Below, piece by piece: positions 1-5,288 of a stretch of 9,040 bases of DNA. This DNA comes from Salegentibacter sp. (lineage in GTDB: Bacteria; Bacteroidota; Bacteroidia; Flavobacteriales; Flavobacteriaceae), in NCBI GenBank assembly GCA_024635815.1, contig JAGXIG010000041.1, forward strand, positions 1-9,040, given 5' to 3'. The notes below the pieces were generated by a model. That model was given only the letters and a program-made list of their open reading frames with translations. It did no database searches and was not told the DNA's origin. The position numbers were made by a program, and so were the translations under genes. Within the stretch, counting starts at the first letter, position 1; each line of letters starts with the position of its first letter.

Positions 1-1
1 G

Positions 2-472
2 ATTATTCAGGCAACTGTTGCCGTTTTACTTTCTAAATATATATTTGGAAATGAATTTGTTCAGAATATTTTGCTTCGTGCGGGGCTTGTAATTTTTATC
101 CTGCTGGCGGTTTACTTTTTTATCCAGGCTAAAAAGCGCGGTGGGATAGAGCATAAATCCCAAAAGGCCAATTCCAACAGTATTTTTAAAGGAATGCTTA
201 TCGCAGCCTTAAATATTTTTCCTGTTCCTTATTTTGTAGCTATAGCAGGAGCCTTGAATATCGGGAATGGTGAGGCTTACGATTGGTCTCAAATTATAGC
301 TTTTATTTTGGCCGCATCTTCAGGTAGTTTTACCTCGCTGTACCTTTATGTGGTTTCCTTTATTCGAATTGAAAAACAAGCCGAAACCTTTTCCAGATAT
401 TCCAATTATTTTATGGCTGCTTTAATGCTGGTACTGGTGATTGTAACGCTTCTACGAATCTATTATTCTTAA
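2..472 (+). CDS. LysE family transporter, C-terminal part (5' end outside window)
   Basis: The reading frame is open from base 2 to the TAA at 470-472, giving 156 visible residues. The N-terminal part lies upstream of the window. The visible part is very hydrophobic, with about four membrane segments: an initial one around IIQATVAVLL, then LVIFILLAVYFF, the ALNIFPVPYFVAIAGAL region, IIAFILAASSGSF running into LYLYVVSFI, and a final MAALMLVLVIVTLL. Short basic loops such as QAKKRGG lie between them. This layout and the proline-containing ALNIFPVPYF segment fit the C-terminal half of LysE/RhtB-type amino-acid or metabolite exporters of about 200-230 residues in the inner membrane. The substrate cannot be told. 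It ends 4 bp before the next gene, so the two are probably cotranscribed. The family call rests on overall pattern rather than a catalytic motif; another small multi-helix permease is possible. Confidence 0.68.
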   Translation: MIQATVAVLLSKYIFGNEFVQNILLRAGLVIFILLAVYFFIQAKKRGGIEHKSQKANSNSIFKGMLIAALNIFPVPYFVAIAGALNIGNGEAYDWSQIIAFILAASSGSFTSLYLYVVSFIRIEKQAETFSRYSNYFMAALMLVLVIVTLLRIYYS

Positions 473-476
473 AATA

Positions 477-809
477 ATGGCTCTGGAACCTAATTTCTTT
501 GAACGTGTTTACGGGGTGGTGAGACAAATTCCAAAGGGAAAAGTAACTTCTTACGGGGCGATTGCAAAAAGCGTAGGGGCAGCAAAAAGTGCCAGAATGG
601 TAGGGTACGCGATGAATTCTGCTAAAGATCTTGAAGATGTACCCGCACACCGGGTAGTGAACAGAAACGGTCTCCTTACCGGGAAAAGTCATTTTGGAGA
701 TCACAGGGCGATGGAACAAATGCTGGCTTCTGAAGGAATTAAAGTAAAAGATAATAAAGTTCAGGAGTTTGAAAAGCATTTTTGGGATCCTGCAAAGGAT
801 TTGAAATAA
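477..809 (+). CDS. MGMT-family alkyltransferase-like (ATL) DNA-binding protein
   Basis: This 110-residue protein matches the C-terminal DNA-binding domain of O6-alkylguanine-DNA alkyltransferases. It has the winged-helix sequence IPKGKVTSYGAIAKSVG (about 18-34), with Tyr26 in the position that rotates the damaged base, and Arg40 in SARMVGYAM in the position of the arginine finger. The active-site PCHRV is replaced by PAHRV (56-60), so the alkyl-accepting Cys is Ala57. Proteins with this change are ATLs. In established cases they bind O6-alkylguanine without repairing it and hand the lesion to nucleotide excision repair. The length is typical of free-standing ATLs, which lack the N-terminal AGT domain. 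The ATG at 477 lies 4 bp after the transporter stop, suggesting translational coupling or at least one transcript. A role in damage flagging is inferred from the family. Confidence 0.9.
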   Translation: MALEPNFFERVYGVVRQIPKGKVTSYGAIAKSVGAAKSARMVGYAMNSAKDLEDVPAHRVVNRNGLLTGKSHFGDHRAMEQMLASEGIKVKDNKVQEFEKHFWDPAKDLK

Positions 810-874
810 ATCTCCTTCTGAAATTTTACGATAATTGCACTTTATTATTCCATAGATCAATTATAGGTAAATAC

Positions 875-905
875 TTCGTTTTCTTAGCTTTTACTCCTAT
901 ATTTG
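875..905 (+). promoter_or_regulatory. Candidate Bacteroidota sigma-A promoter for the mrp-nfu operon
   Basis: A perfect TAnnTTTG box (TATATTTG, 898-905) is preceded 19 bp upstream by TTCG (875-878), one base off the -33 TTTG. The spacing agrees with known Bacteroidota promoters. Transcription would begin near 911 and leave a leader of about 95 nt before the ATG at 1006. Confidence 0.55.
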
Positions 906-941
906 CGTTTAGAATGAATCTATATAAGCTGATGATTTTTT

Positions 942-989
942 GCTGAAAAGCTTGTGAATTCAGCTATAAATGTCCTGATATTTTCAGGA
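942..989 (+). promoter_or_regulatory. Two small hairpins in the mrp leader
   Basis: GCTGAA (942-947) pairs with TTCAGC (959-964) across an 11-nt loop. TCCTGA (973-978) pairs with TCAGGA (984-989) across a 5-nt loop. Both are perfect 6-bp stems within the predicted leader, and the second ends 16 nt before the ATG. There is no T-run typical of a terminator directly after. They may influence translation or be degenerate relatives of the CTGAA/TTCAG hairpin repeats elsewhere in the window. No riboswitch class is recognised. Confidence 0.35.
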
Positions 990-1005
990 TTATAAAATGT
1001 TTTAA

Positions 1006-2139
1006 ATGAAGTTAGACAGAAAAGAAATATTAAAGTCGCTGGAAACTATTTCTGTAGCCGGAGAAGGTAAAAATATGGTTGAAAGTGGTGCGGTTCAAAA
1101 TGTAATGACCTTCGGGGATGAGGTGGTTGTAGACCTGGTATTGCAAACACCTGCTTTACATATAAAAAAGCGGGCCGAGGTTGATATTATGAAGGCTATC
1201 CACGAGCACGTGAACCAAAAAGCCAAAGTTAAGGTTAATATTAAAGTAGAGTCAGCTGATAAAAAGCCGGAGATCAAGGGAAAATCTATTCCCGGTATTT
1301 CTAATATTATCGCTGTGGCTTCCGGAAAAGGTGGTGTTGGAAAATCTACAGTAACCGCAAATATAGCAGTGACCTTATCAAAAATGGGCTTTAAAGTTGG
1401 AATTTTAGATGCCGATATTTACGGGCCTTCCATTCCTATGATGTTTGATGTGGAAACCGAAAAACCGCTTTCGGTAACTGTAGACGGGAAATCTAAAATG
1501 AAACCCATAGAAAACTATGGAGTGAAAATACTTTCTATCGGTTTTTTCACCAAGCCTAATCAGGCGGTGGTTTGGCGAGGTCCAATGGCTGCCAAGGCGC
1601 TAAATCAAATGATTTTTGATGCGGCTTGGGGAGAGTTGGATTTTCTTTTAATAGATCTTCCGCCGGGAACAGGAGATATTCATCTTTCCATTATGCAGTC
1701 GCTTCCTATTACCGGAGCGGTTGTGGTAAGCACCCCGCAAAATGTGGCTTTAGCCGATGCAAAAAAAGGAGTTGCAATGTTCCGTCAGGAAAGTATTAAC
1801 GTGCCTGTATTGGGAATAGTAGAGAATATGGCGTATTTTACTCCCGAAGAACTTCCTGAAAATAAATATTATATCTTCGGTAAACAGGGCGCTAAAAATC
1901 TTTCTGAAGATATAGAGGTCCCGTTTTTAGGTGAAATTCCTCTAGTGCAAAGTTTAAGGGAGTCTGGTGATATTGGCCGTCCTGCAGCGTTACAAACCGC
2001 AACGCCACTAGAAACAGCTTTTGAGGATATTACCCGAAATATGGTTCAGGAAACAGTAAATAGAAACAAAAGTCTGCCTCCAACTGAAGCGATAAAGATC
2101 ACTACAATGGCCGGATGCAGTGCAGTTAAAAAGAAATAA
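1006..2139 (+). CDS. apbC: Mrp/NBP35 family P-loop ATPase (ApbC-type Fe-S carrier)
   Basis: This 377-residue protein has an N-terminal MIP18/DUF59 domain (about 1-80) fused to a SIMIBI-class ATPase. The deviant Walker A GKGGVGKST is at 107-115, with signature Lys108. The switch region ILDADIYGPS is at 133-142 and the Walker B/switch II DLPPGTGD at 217-224. Mrp/ApbC proteins bind and transfer [4Fe-4S] clusters in the cytosol, using ATP. After ENMAYF (273-278), where E. coli-type members carry a cluster-bridging CxxC, this protein has PEELPENKYYIFG and no Cys. The only Cys in the whole protein is Cys371 near the C-terminus, in MAGCSAVKKK. Its stop codon abuts the nfu start codon, which supports a joint Fe-S role. 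The family is certain; the mode of cluster binding is open. Confidence 0.94.
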   Translation: MKLDRKEILKSLETISVAGEGKNMVESGAVQNVMTFGDEVVVDLVLQTPALHIKKRAEVDIMKAIHEHVNQKAKVKVNIKVESADKKPEIKGKSIPGISNIIAVASGKGGVGKSTVTANIAVTLSKMGFKVGILDADIYGPSIPMMFDVETEKPLSVTVDGKSKMKPIENYGVKILSIGFFTKPNQAVVWRGPMAAKALNQMIFDAAWGELDFLLIDLPPGTGDIHLSIMQSLPITGAVVVSTPQNVALADAKKGVAMFRQESINVPVLGIVENMAYFTPEELPENKYYIFGKQGAKNLSEDIEVPFLGEIPLVQSLRESGDIGRPAALQTATPLETAFEDITRNMVQETVNRNKSLPPTEAIKITTMAGCSAVKKK

Positions 2140-2382
2140 ATGACGAGCGAAGAAGTAAAATTAAATGTAGAAAAAGCCCTTGCCGAAATTCGTCCGTTTT
2201 TGGAGAGTGACGGGGGCAACATTTCTCTGATCTCTATAGAGAACGATCGCCTGGTTAATGTTCGTTTGGAAGGCGCCTGCGTAGATTGCACGGTAAATCA
2301 GATGACACTTAAATCTGGAGTAGAAATGACTATAAAAAAGTATGCACCACAAATTGAAAGTGTGGTTAATATTCAAAAGTAA
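2140..2382 (+). CDS. NifU-like (Nfu) Fe-S scaffold/carrier protein
   Basis: This 80-residue protein corresponds to a stand-alone NifU C-terminal domain. The family signature is clear: LESDGGNISL (21-30) and GACVDC (45-50), in which Cys47 and Cys50 form the CxxC. In Nfu dimers these cysteines bridge a [4Fe-4S] cluster that is passed to apo-proteins. The ATG follows the mrp TAA with no base between, so translation by reinitiation or coupling is likely and the two products should be made together. It lacks an A-type or N-terminal degenerate domain, so it is a minimal Nfu. The pairing with an Mrp that lacks CxxC makes a physical handover between the two an attractive inference. Confidence 0.93.
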   Translation: MTSEEVKLNVEKALAEIRPFLESDGGNISLISIENDRLVNVRLEGACVDCTVNQMTLKSGVEMTIKKYAPQIESVVNIQK

Positions 2383-2414
2383 GCGCCTGACTTACGACCA
2401 AATTTGCAAGTAGA

Positions 2415-3476
2415 ATGATTAAAACCGATATACTTATAATTGGGGCAGGCCCAACAGGCCTTTTTGCGGTTTTTGAAGCAGGATTGTTGAAACTAAAATG
2501 CCATTTAATAGATGCGCTCCCGCAACCGGGTGGGCAGTGTTCCGAGATCTATCCTAAAAAGCCTATTTATGATATTCCGGGGTTCCCCGAAATATTGGCC
2601 GGGGATCTTGTGACCAATTTAATGGAGCAGATAAAACCTTTTGAACCCGGGTTTACTCTTGGCGAAAGAGCTCAAACTATAGATAAACACGAAGACGGTA
2701 GTTTTATTGTAACTACCAATAAAGGAACAGAACATCATGCCGCTGTGGTAGTAATTGCCGGCGGACTGGGAAGTTTTGAACCAAGAAAACCACCTATTGC
2801 CAACATAGCCGATTATGAAGATAAAGGTGTGGCGTATATTATTCGTGAACCGGAAGTTTACCGAGATAAAAAAGTAGTAATTGCCGGTGGAGGCGATTCA
2901 GCTTTAGACTGGGCTATTTATCTGGCCGGGGTTGCTTCAGAAGTTTCCCTGGTACACCGTAGAAAAGATTTCCGTGGTGCTTTAGATTCTGTAGAAAAGG
3001 TAGAAGAGCTCTCCAAAATTGGAAAAATTAACCTTATTACCGATGCGGAGGTAACCGATCTAAAAGGAGAAGGCGACCTGGAAAGTGTCGTAATTACGCA
3101 CAAAGCATCCGCTTCAGAAAAAGAGATCAAGGAAACCGATTACTTTATTCCTTTATTCGGTCTTTCGCCGAAATTAGGTCCTATTGCAGATTGGGGGCTT
3201 GAAATTGAAAAAAATGCGATTAAAGTAGATAATGCTTACGATTATCAAACCAATATTCCGGGTATTTACGCGATTGGAGACGTGAATACTTATCCGGGCA
3301 AATTAAAGCTTATTCTTTGCGGTTTTCACGAAGCGGCTATTATGTGCCAAAGTGCATATCAACGCATTTTTCCTGACAAGAAATATGTAATGAAATATAC
3401 CACGGTAAGTGGCGTTAGTGGATTTGACGGCAGTAAAAAAGAAGCCAAAAAAGAAGTAATAAAAAGTATAAATTAA
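2415..3476 (+). CDS. Ferredoxin-NADP+ reductase, thioredoxin-reductase-like type (YumC family)
   Basis: This 353-residue protein is a two-dinucleotide-domain flavoprotein. The FAD-binding GAGPTG is at 10-15 in DILIIGAGPTGLFA, followed by PQPGGQC (36-42). The NAD(P)-binding GGGDSALDWA is at 158-167 with HRR (181-183), the basic patch that usually selects NADPH. The second FAD motif YAIGDV is at 285-290. The CxxC found between the domains of true thioredoxin reductases is absent, which places it with the TrxR-like FNRs (EC 1.18.1.2) of Firmicutes, Bacteroidota and green sulfur bacteria. The C-terminal extension of about 50 residues past YAIGDV is also usual for that group. It starts 32 bp after nfu and is followed by a ferredoxin gene, its plausible partner. 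The last residues are Lys-rich. Confidence 0.9.
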   Translation: MIKTDILIIGAGPTGLFAVFEAGLLKLKCHLIDALPQPGGQCSEIYPKKPIYDIPGFPEILAGDLVTNLMEQIKPFEPGFTLGERAQTIDKHEDGSFIVTTNKGTEHHAAVVVIAGGLGSFEPRKPPIANIADYEDKGVAYIIREPEVYRDKKVVIAGGGDSALDWAIYLAGVASEVSLVHRRKDFRGALDSVEKVEELSKIGKINLITDAEVTDLKGEGDLESVVITHKASASEKEIKETDYFIPLFGLSPKLGPIADWGLEIEKNAIKVDNAYDYQTNIPGIYAIGDVNTYPGKLKLILCGFHEAAIMCQSAYQRIFPDKKYVMKYTTVSGVSGFDGSKKEAKKEVIKSIN

Positions 3477-3501
3477 AATAGAGTAATTCAGTTTATCGAT
3501 T

Positions 3502-3564
3502 CGTCAACCTGAACTTGTTTCAGGTTCTAATAAGCTTAGATTCTGAAACAAGTTCAGACTGACG
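3502..3564. repeat. Double-hairpin intergenic repeat, copy 1
   Basis: Two 22-nt arms (3502-3523 and 3543-3564) are inverted copies with two mismatches. Each arm region also folds alone. AACCTGAA (3506-3513) pairs with TTCAGGTT (3519-3526) over the 5-nt loop CTTGT. TCTGAA (3542-3547) pairs with TTCAGA (3553-3558). The centre around AAGCTT is palindromic as well, so the whole could form one long hairpin or a two-stem cruciform. It lies in the gap between the reductase stop and the ferredoxin start and could act as an mRNA 3' stabiliser or weak transcription barrier. The ends (GTCA...TCT) match the copy at 5160-5258. Confidence 0.85.
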
Positions 3565-3595
3565 TACGATCTTGAATATTCTTTTATTGAAAGAT

Positions 3596-3931
3596 ATGTC
3601 TGATATTAAAATAACTATTATAGACCGGGAAGGGGAAGCCCACGTGGTAGACGCTCCAACAGATATGAATATGAACCTTATGGAAGTGGTTCGCTCTTAT
3701 GAACTTGCTGCCGAAGGTACGATTGGCATTTGTGGCGGAATGGCCATGTGCGCATCCTGCCAGTGTTATATTCTTAATTTTGAGCATATGCTGCCCGAAC
3801 AAAGTATTGAAGAGGAAGATATGCTGGATCAGGCATTTTTTGTGCAGGATAACAGCCGCTTAAGCTGCCAGATTCCTATTACTGAGGAATTAGATGGTCT
3901 GGAAGTAAAACTTGCTCCTGAAGCACCTTAG
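3596..3931 (+). CDS. [2Fe-2S] ferredoxin, adrenodoxin/putidaredoxin type
   Basis: The 111-residue product starts at the ATG at 3596; the upstream in-frame TTG at 3572 lies right after the repeat and is less likely. Cluster ligands follow the vertebrate/bacterial adrenodoxin spacing C-x5-C-x2-C-x35-C: Cys46, Cys52, Cys55 and Cys91, in GICGGMAMCASC and RLSCQIP. An additional Cys57 follows the third ligand. The acidic stretch EEEDMLD (72-78) corresponds to the partner-docking helix of adrenodoxins. The protein is soluble and cytosolic, and transfers single electrons. Directly downstream of a ferredoxin-NADP+ reductase it is likely that enzyme's redox partner. The final acceptor (Fe-S assembly, a P450 or another oxygenase) is not encoded here. 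It is separated from the reductase by a hairpin repeat, so it may have its own promoter, but I see no convincing box. Confidence 0.92.
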   Translation: MSDIKITIIDREGEAHVVDAPTDMNMNLMEVVRSYELAAEGTIGICGGMAMCASCQCYILNFEHMLPEQSIEEEDMLDQAFFVQDNSRLSCQIPITEELDGLEVKLAPEAP

Positions 3932-3998
3932 TTTTACATCGTTATCTTTTACACGTCAAGTCTAAATCTGTTTAGCTTCTAACATGTTGTGATATATG

Positions 3999-4040
3999 AA
4001 ATAACCTCACAGATTCTCAAAATCTGTGAGGTTATTTTTT
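3999..4040 (+). terminator. Intrinsic terminator, perfect 17-bp stem
   Basis: AAATAACCTCACAGATT (3999-4015) pairs perfectly with 4021-4037 over the 5-nt loop CTCAA, and a T-run continues to 4040. It sits about 70 bp after the ferredoxin stop and 14 bp from the end of the opposing DUF3050 gene. It ends the plus-strand block and may also work for the minus strand, where the T-tract (ATTTCATAT) is weaker. Confidence 0.9.
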
Positions 4041-4053
4041 ACGGACAAATTGC

Positions 4054-4866
4054 TTAAATAGTCTGTAGGTTTTTAGAATCTATATTTTCTGAAATTTCTT
4101 CCTCAATACCTTTCCATAGTTCAAGTCTGGCATCGAGAGCTTCTTCAGCGGTTTGCCGAACTTTATCCCATTTTTCATCATCATTCCCACAGAGTTTTTC
4201 TACCATTTTAAAAGCCATCGAGCCGTGCTCGTCGCTATCTAATTCTATACGGCGGTCAAAATAATACTTAAAAAGGCTTAGATCTTCATTTGGGAAATTC
4301 TGCTGAACTTTTTCTATTATAGAAGTAAACAACATTCCCGGGATTAAACCTTCACGGCCAAAGGTAAAAGCTGAGGTTATTTTGTGTGATTTTCCTTCGG
4401 AAATTACTTCAAAAGTGTTCTTCAGGAATATTTTTATGTTATGCGGAAGTTTTGTGGCGGCAATGAGTAGAAAGATATCGGTACCGTGAGTCACCTGCAG
4501 TAAGAAATCTTTAATCTTTCCGGTATCGGCACCACTTTTTTCCATCGCATCCAGGTACATTTCAAAGTGGCTTTGATGTTTTCCAAAGTAGTTCACATCG
4601 GTTTCTTCAGCCAAAACAATTTCATTAATCAAATAACGTATTTCGGGATTGCTCACAGGCACCCAGGGATTGGTAGTTTTGGTAAGTTTTTCCTGTAAAG
4701 CGGTAAGCAAACACATAAAATCCCAAACGGCAAAAACGTGATGCTCCATAAAGATTTTTAGATGCTCGGGAGTGGTTATTTTTTGATACAAGGGATGTTC
4801 TAAAAGTTGGTTTATTTTAGGTTGCAGCGCCTTGTTTACTTCGTTTATCCTATTTTTGTTTCCCAT
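4054..4866 (-). CDS. DUF3050 family protein, probable heme-oxygenase-like helical fold
   Basis: This 270-residue soluble protein is mostly helical. I recognise the DUF3050 pattern: FMEHHVFAVWDFM (39-51), NPWVP (66-70), NEIVLAEETD (81-90), SHFEMYLDAM (99-108), FTFGREGLIPGMLF (167-180) and RRIELDSDEHG (205-215). Conserved-looking acidic and His residues (Glu41, His42, His43, Glu82, Glu88, Asp90, His100, Glu102, Glu172, Glu208, Asp210, Glu213, His214) could form a metal site. Members of the heme-oxygenase-like superfamily include diiron oxidases and thiaminase/PqqC-like enzymes, but the reaction of DUF3050 is unknown to me. The C-terminal 45 residues are charged and probably helical. It converges on the ferredoxin gene across a terminator and diverges from a small Cys-rich gene. 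A ferredoxin-fed oxidase would suit the neighbourhood, but that is inference only. Confidence 0.82.
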   Translation of the reverse strand: MGNKNRINEVNKALQPKINQLLEHPLYQKITTPEHLKIFMEHHVFAVWDFMCLLTALQEKLTKTTNPWVPVSNPEIRYLINEIVLAEETDVNYFGKHQSHFEMYLDAMEKSGADTGKIKDFLLQVTHGTDIFLLIAATKLPHNIKIFLKNTFEVISEGKSHKITSAFTFGREGLIPGMLFTSIIEKVQQNFPNEDLSLFKYYFDRRIELDSDEHGSMAFKMVEKLCGNDDEKWDKVRQTAEEALDARLELWKGIEEEISENIDSKNLQTI

Positions 4867-4966
4867 TTTGCAAAAATAAGATTCTCCTTAGGATTTATAA
4901 AATTTAAACATTCATTTTAAAACTGAATTAACGCTCAATTTCAGCATTTTAAAGTAACTTCAAGAT

Positions 4967-5146
4967 ATGGCTAGCCAGTTTTTAAATTTATATAATATCA
5001 TTGTATTTTATTCCAATAAATCAAAGGATTATTTACAGTTGGATGGGGTGGTGGCCAAGAAACCGAAACCGCTTAAAAAAGAATGCTGCGAAAAATACAA
5101 AAAGGGCAAACGCTGTAAACGCTGCCCTTGTTTTGATCTTTTGTAG
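4967..5146 (+). CDS. Small Cys-rich basic protein, 59 aa, function unknown
   Basis: The ATG at 4967 opens a 59-codon frame closed by the TAG at 5144-5146; an in-frame TAA at 4955 makes this the only start. The N-terminal half (LNLYNIIVFYSNKSKDYLQL) is ordinary. The C-terminal third is strongly basic and Cys-rich: KKECCEKYKKGKRCKRCPC, with Cys40, Cys41, Cys50, Cys53 and Cys55 (CC-x8-C-x2-C-x-C). This could bind zinc or an Fe-S cluster or contact nucleic acid; with five Cys in 16 residues and many Lys/Arg, it is unlikely to be a random frame. There is no signal peptide, so a cytosolic location is expected. It diverges from the DUF3050 gene with 100 bp between, and is followed by a hairpin repeat that may protect its mRNA. 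I do not know a named family for it. Confidence 0.7.
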   Translation: MASQFLNLYNIIVFYSNKSKDYLQLDGVVAKKPKPLKKECCEKYKKGKRCKRCPCFDLL

Positions 5147-5159
5147 TTGAAATGGCTAA

Positions 5160-5258
5160 GTCATCCTGAACCTACCCGTCCGGTCAGGCGGGCTTGTTTC
5201 AGGATCTAGCTTGTTAGAAATAATCGAGACTTAGATGCTGAAATATATTCAGCATGAC
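5160..5258. repeat. Double-hairpin intergenic repeat, copy 2, with a 22-nt insert
   Basis: This has the same architecture as the repeat at 3502-3564. Left hairpin: ATCCTGAA (5163-5170) with TTCAGGAT (5198-5205). Right hairpin: ATGCTGAA (5235-5242) with TTCAGCAT (5248-5255) over a 5-nt loop. The element begins GTCAT (5160) and ends ATGAC (5258). The left loop is 27 nt rather than 5 because of about 22 extra bases at 5172-5193. It occupies the convergent gap between the Cys-rich gene and the glutaryl-CoA dehydrogenase gene, a place where it could serve both transcripts as a 3' structure. Confidence 0.85.
5172..5193. repeat. GC-rich mini-palindrome inserted in a repeat loop
   Basis: The 22 bases absent from the otherwise matching arm of copy 1 contain CCCGTC (5175-5180) and GGCGGG (5187-5192), a 6-bp stem with one G-U pair and a 6-nt loop. 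The segment is far more GC-rich than its surroundings. The insertion point is precisely in the loop of the host hairpin. Confidence 0.7.
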
Positions 5259-5288
5259 GAAATGTAGCATTTTTTAAAAAATCAATTT

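Noticed and set aside
411..860. Minus-strand 149-aa frame
   Set aside because: It lies opposite the well-supported ATL gene and resembles no protein I know.
914..946. Ten-codon upstream ORF (MNLYKLMIFC) in the mrp leader
   Set aside because: It would start within a few bases of the predicted transcript start, and frames this short are common by chance in AT-rich leaders; no regulatory codon run is seen.
3572..3595. Upstream TTG start for the ferredoxin adding eight residues
   Set aside because: The added MNILLLKD has no family counterpart; the ATG at 3596 gives the usual ferredoxin N-terminus.
4871..4878. TATTTTTG box on the minus strand directly ahead of the DUF3050 start
   Set aside because: It matches TAnnTTTG but has no TTG at 17-23 bp upstream and would imply a leaderless mRNA; too weak to annotate in AT-rich DNA.
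3502..5258. CRISPR-like repeats
   Set aside because: The two repeats are about 1.6 kb apart with genes between them and no regular spacers or cas genes.
5269..5282. 14-nt perfect palindrome ATTTTTTAAAAAAT
   Set aside because: A pure A/T run next to a gene end in AT-rich DNA is expected by chance and lacks a GC stem for a terminator.
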